A stretch of 60,000 bases of DNA from Liolophura sinensis. Taxonomy: Eukaryota > Mollusca > Polyplacophora > Chitonida > Chitonidae. This document shows, one piece after another, positions 58,978 to 60,000 of this stretch; within the stretch, counting starts at the first letter, position 1, and the number at the start of each line of letters is the position of its first letter. The notes beneath the pieces were generated by a model, which was not told the origin of the DNA, ran no database searches, and saw only the letters and a list, made by a program, of their open reading frames with translations. The stretch is from NCBI RefSeq assembly GCF_032854445.1, contig NC_088302.1, forward strand, positions 30,723,979 through 30,783,978, in the 5' to 3' direction. The position numbers were made by a program, and so were the translations under genes.

Positions 58978-59004
58978 TGGCTCTGTCCATGGTTAGTGTC
59001 TATG
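58954..59004 (+). CDS. ARAP: ARAP last coding exon with stop
   Basis: Acceptor TATTTTTTTCAG. It encodes YPNGFHS and then TGA at 58975-58977. The exon appears to end at CTATG|GTAAGT (59004), 27 bases after the stop. AQYPNG continues the helix end like AQHEYDIWP of vertebrate ARAP2, but the protein stops almost at once. Confidence 0.88.
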
Positions 59005-59234
59005 GTAAGTATGTTTGTGTGAAGCTGGTTTTTGACCACCTATATTATATATCTTTTTGTAGAGGACTGTTTTGTTATTTATACTTGACCAATAGATTTT
59101 AGTCTTCAAAATATTATCAAATATGTCTTCAATTTTCATCCCAAGTTATACTTTACCATTCAAATTTATTGAGGTATTAAGGTATTGAAATTCAGTTGTT
59201 GTAAACTTGGTGTTAATTTCTTCTTTTGTTTCAG

Positions 59235-60000
59235 AAACAGTTTGCATGGGCATTGTTTTGAGGCATCTTACACCCTAACATTTCATTAACGGTTTCTGTG
59301 AAGGCAGTGTGCAAAAGACAGGTGTTGAGGATCTCTTGGAGTAAGACTGGGAGAAAACATGCTGTTTTTCTTGGAAGCATTATGCGACTCAATTGTCAAA
59401 ATCCTGAGCACCGACAGTGATTATATCCAATGAAATTTTCACCAGACATGGAACATAACAAAGCGGAGTCACATTGGAGACAAGATATGATGATGGCACT
59501 GACGTCCAAGGTTCTTTTAAAAGATTTAAGAATTTTGTTTTCTGGTCAAGGAGACAATGACTTCCTTTTCACCAGACATGGATTATAAAAAATGGGAGCC
59601 ATATCATATATCTGGAATGGTGGTACAGATGTTCAACGTCCATTTCAAAATCTTGTTTTATGTCCATGTTCAGGCCAGTATTTGCCTCCTAGGCATCCAG
59701 GTTCAGGGCTCATCTGACATTGTTAATATCCATGATCAGGGGCCAGCACACAATGTGTTGCATGTAGTGCTGGGGCACTATTTATTGCATGGAACAACTT
59801 GGGTTACACGCCTGGCCTAACCAGCTATGAGAAGTGCCATGGTAATTGTCAGCATTTTTTGGCGAAAGCTTGCCAGAGCAGCATTTCTAGATAATGGTTA
59901 GAGCTGTGGGACTTGTACACGTAAAATGAACAAAGGTTGTCGTTGTTGTTATTTGGTACACGCTATCTATACTTCATTCACACGCGGGATGAAGTTAATC
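59235..60000 (+). other. Probable 3' UTR exon (continues past the window)
   Basis: The acceptor TTCTTTTGTTTCAG at 59221-59234 pairs with the donor at 59005. No canonical AATAAA signal was seen up to the end, so the transcript probably continues. The 87-codon open frame at 59557-59820 has no recognisable domain. Confidence 0.5.

Overview
The window is eukaryotic (animal) genomic DNA. It is AT-rich and intron-dense, with about forty short exons (28-280 bases) that follow GT-AG rules on the + strand, separated by introns full of minisatellites and tRNA-derived SINEs. The SINE tail (a unit ending in ACACCAATCAAATAAATAAA) resembles SINEs I recall from molluscs and brachiopods. A lophotrochozoan invertebrate is therefore my best guess, from memory and not from a search.

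One gene fills the window: an ARAP-family protein (Arf-GAP with Rho-GAP domain, ankyrin repeat and PH domains). Reading through the splice sites gives the order PH1 (17047-19203), PH2 (19500-21273), ArfGAP with a CX2CX16CX2C zinc finger (22298-25740), ankyrin-like stretch (25672-28812), PH3 (32826-40019), PH4 (40689-44078), RhoGAP with an arginine finger (44830-52797), Ras-association domain (54054-56147), PH5 (57133-58277) and a stop at 58975-58977. From 17047 onward all exon phases fit without a break, giving 1075 codons. Two upstream exons (1-281, 13481-13575) probably belong to the N-terminal linker. One small exon between 13576 and 17046 seems to be missing from my model. The SAM domain and start codon expected of ARAPs would lie upstream of the window. 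No second gene was found on either strand.

The introns hold at least ten tandem arrays (units of 24, 42, 45, 50, 60, 64, 85, 85, about 99 and about 130 bp), two related TIR transposon copies (23229-24901 and 25770-28485), a foldback element flanked by 16-bp direct repeats (5307-5595), about fifteen copies or fragments of one SINE family and three of another, one of these with a nested insertion.

The most unusual feature is that three tandem arrays are made from the gene's own exon-intron boundaries. The 3' end of the first RhoGAP exon with its splice donor is repeated about 20 times (44857-46890). The 3' end of the last RA exon with its donor is repeated about six times (56110-56400). A 64-bp intronic array (53090-54053) ends exactly at the splice acceptor of the first RA exon. 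In the first case the leading units are 99 bp (33 codons) and stay in frame, so choice of donor could lengthen the RhoGAP domain.
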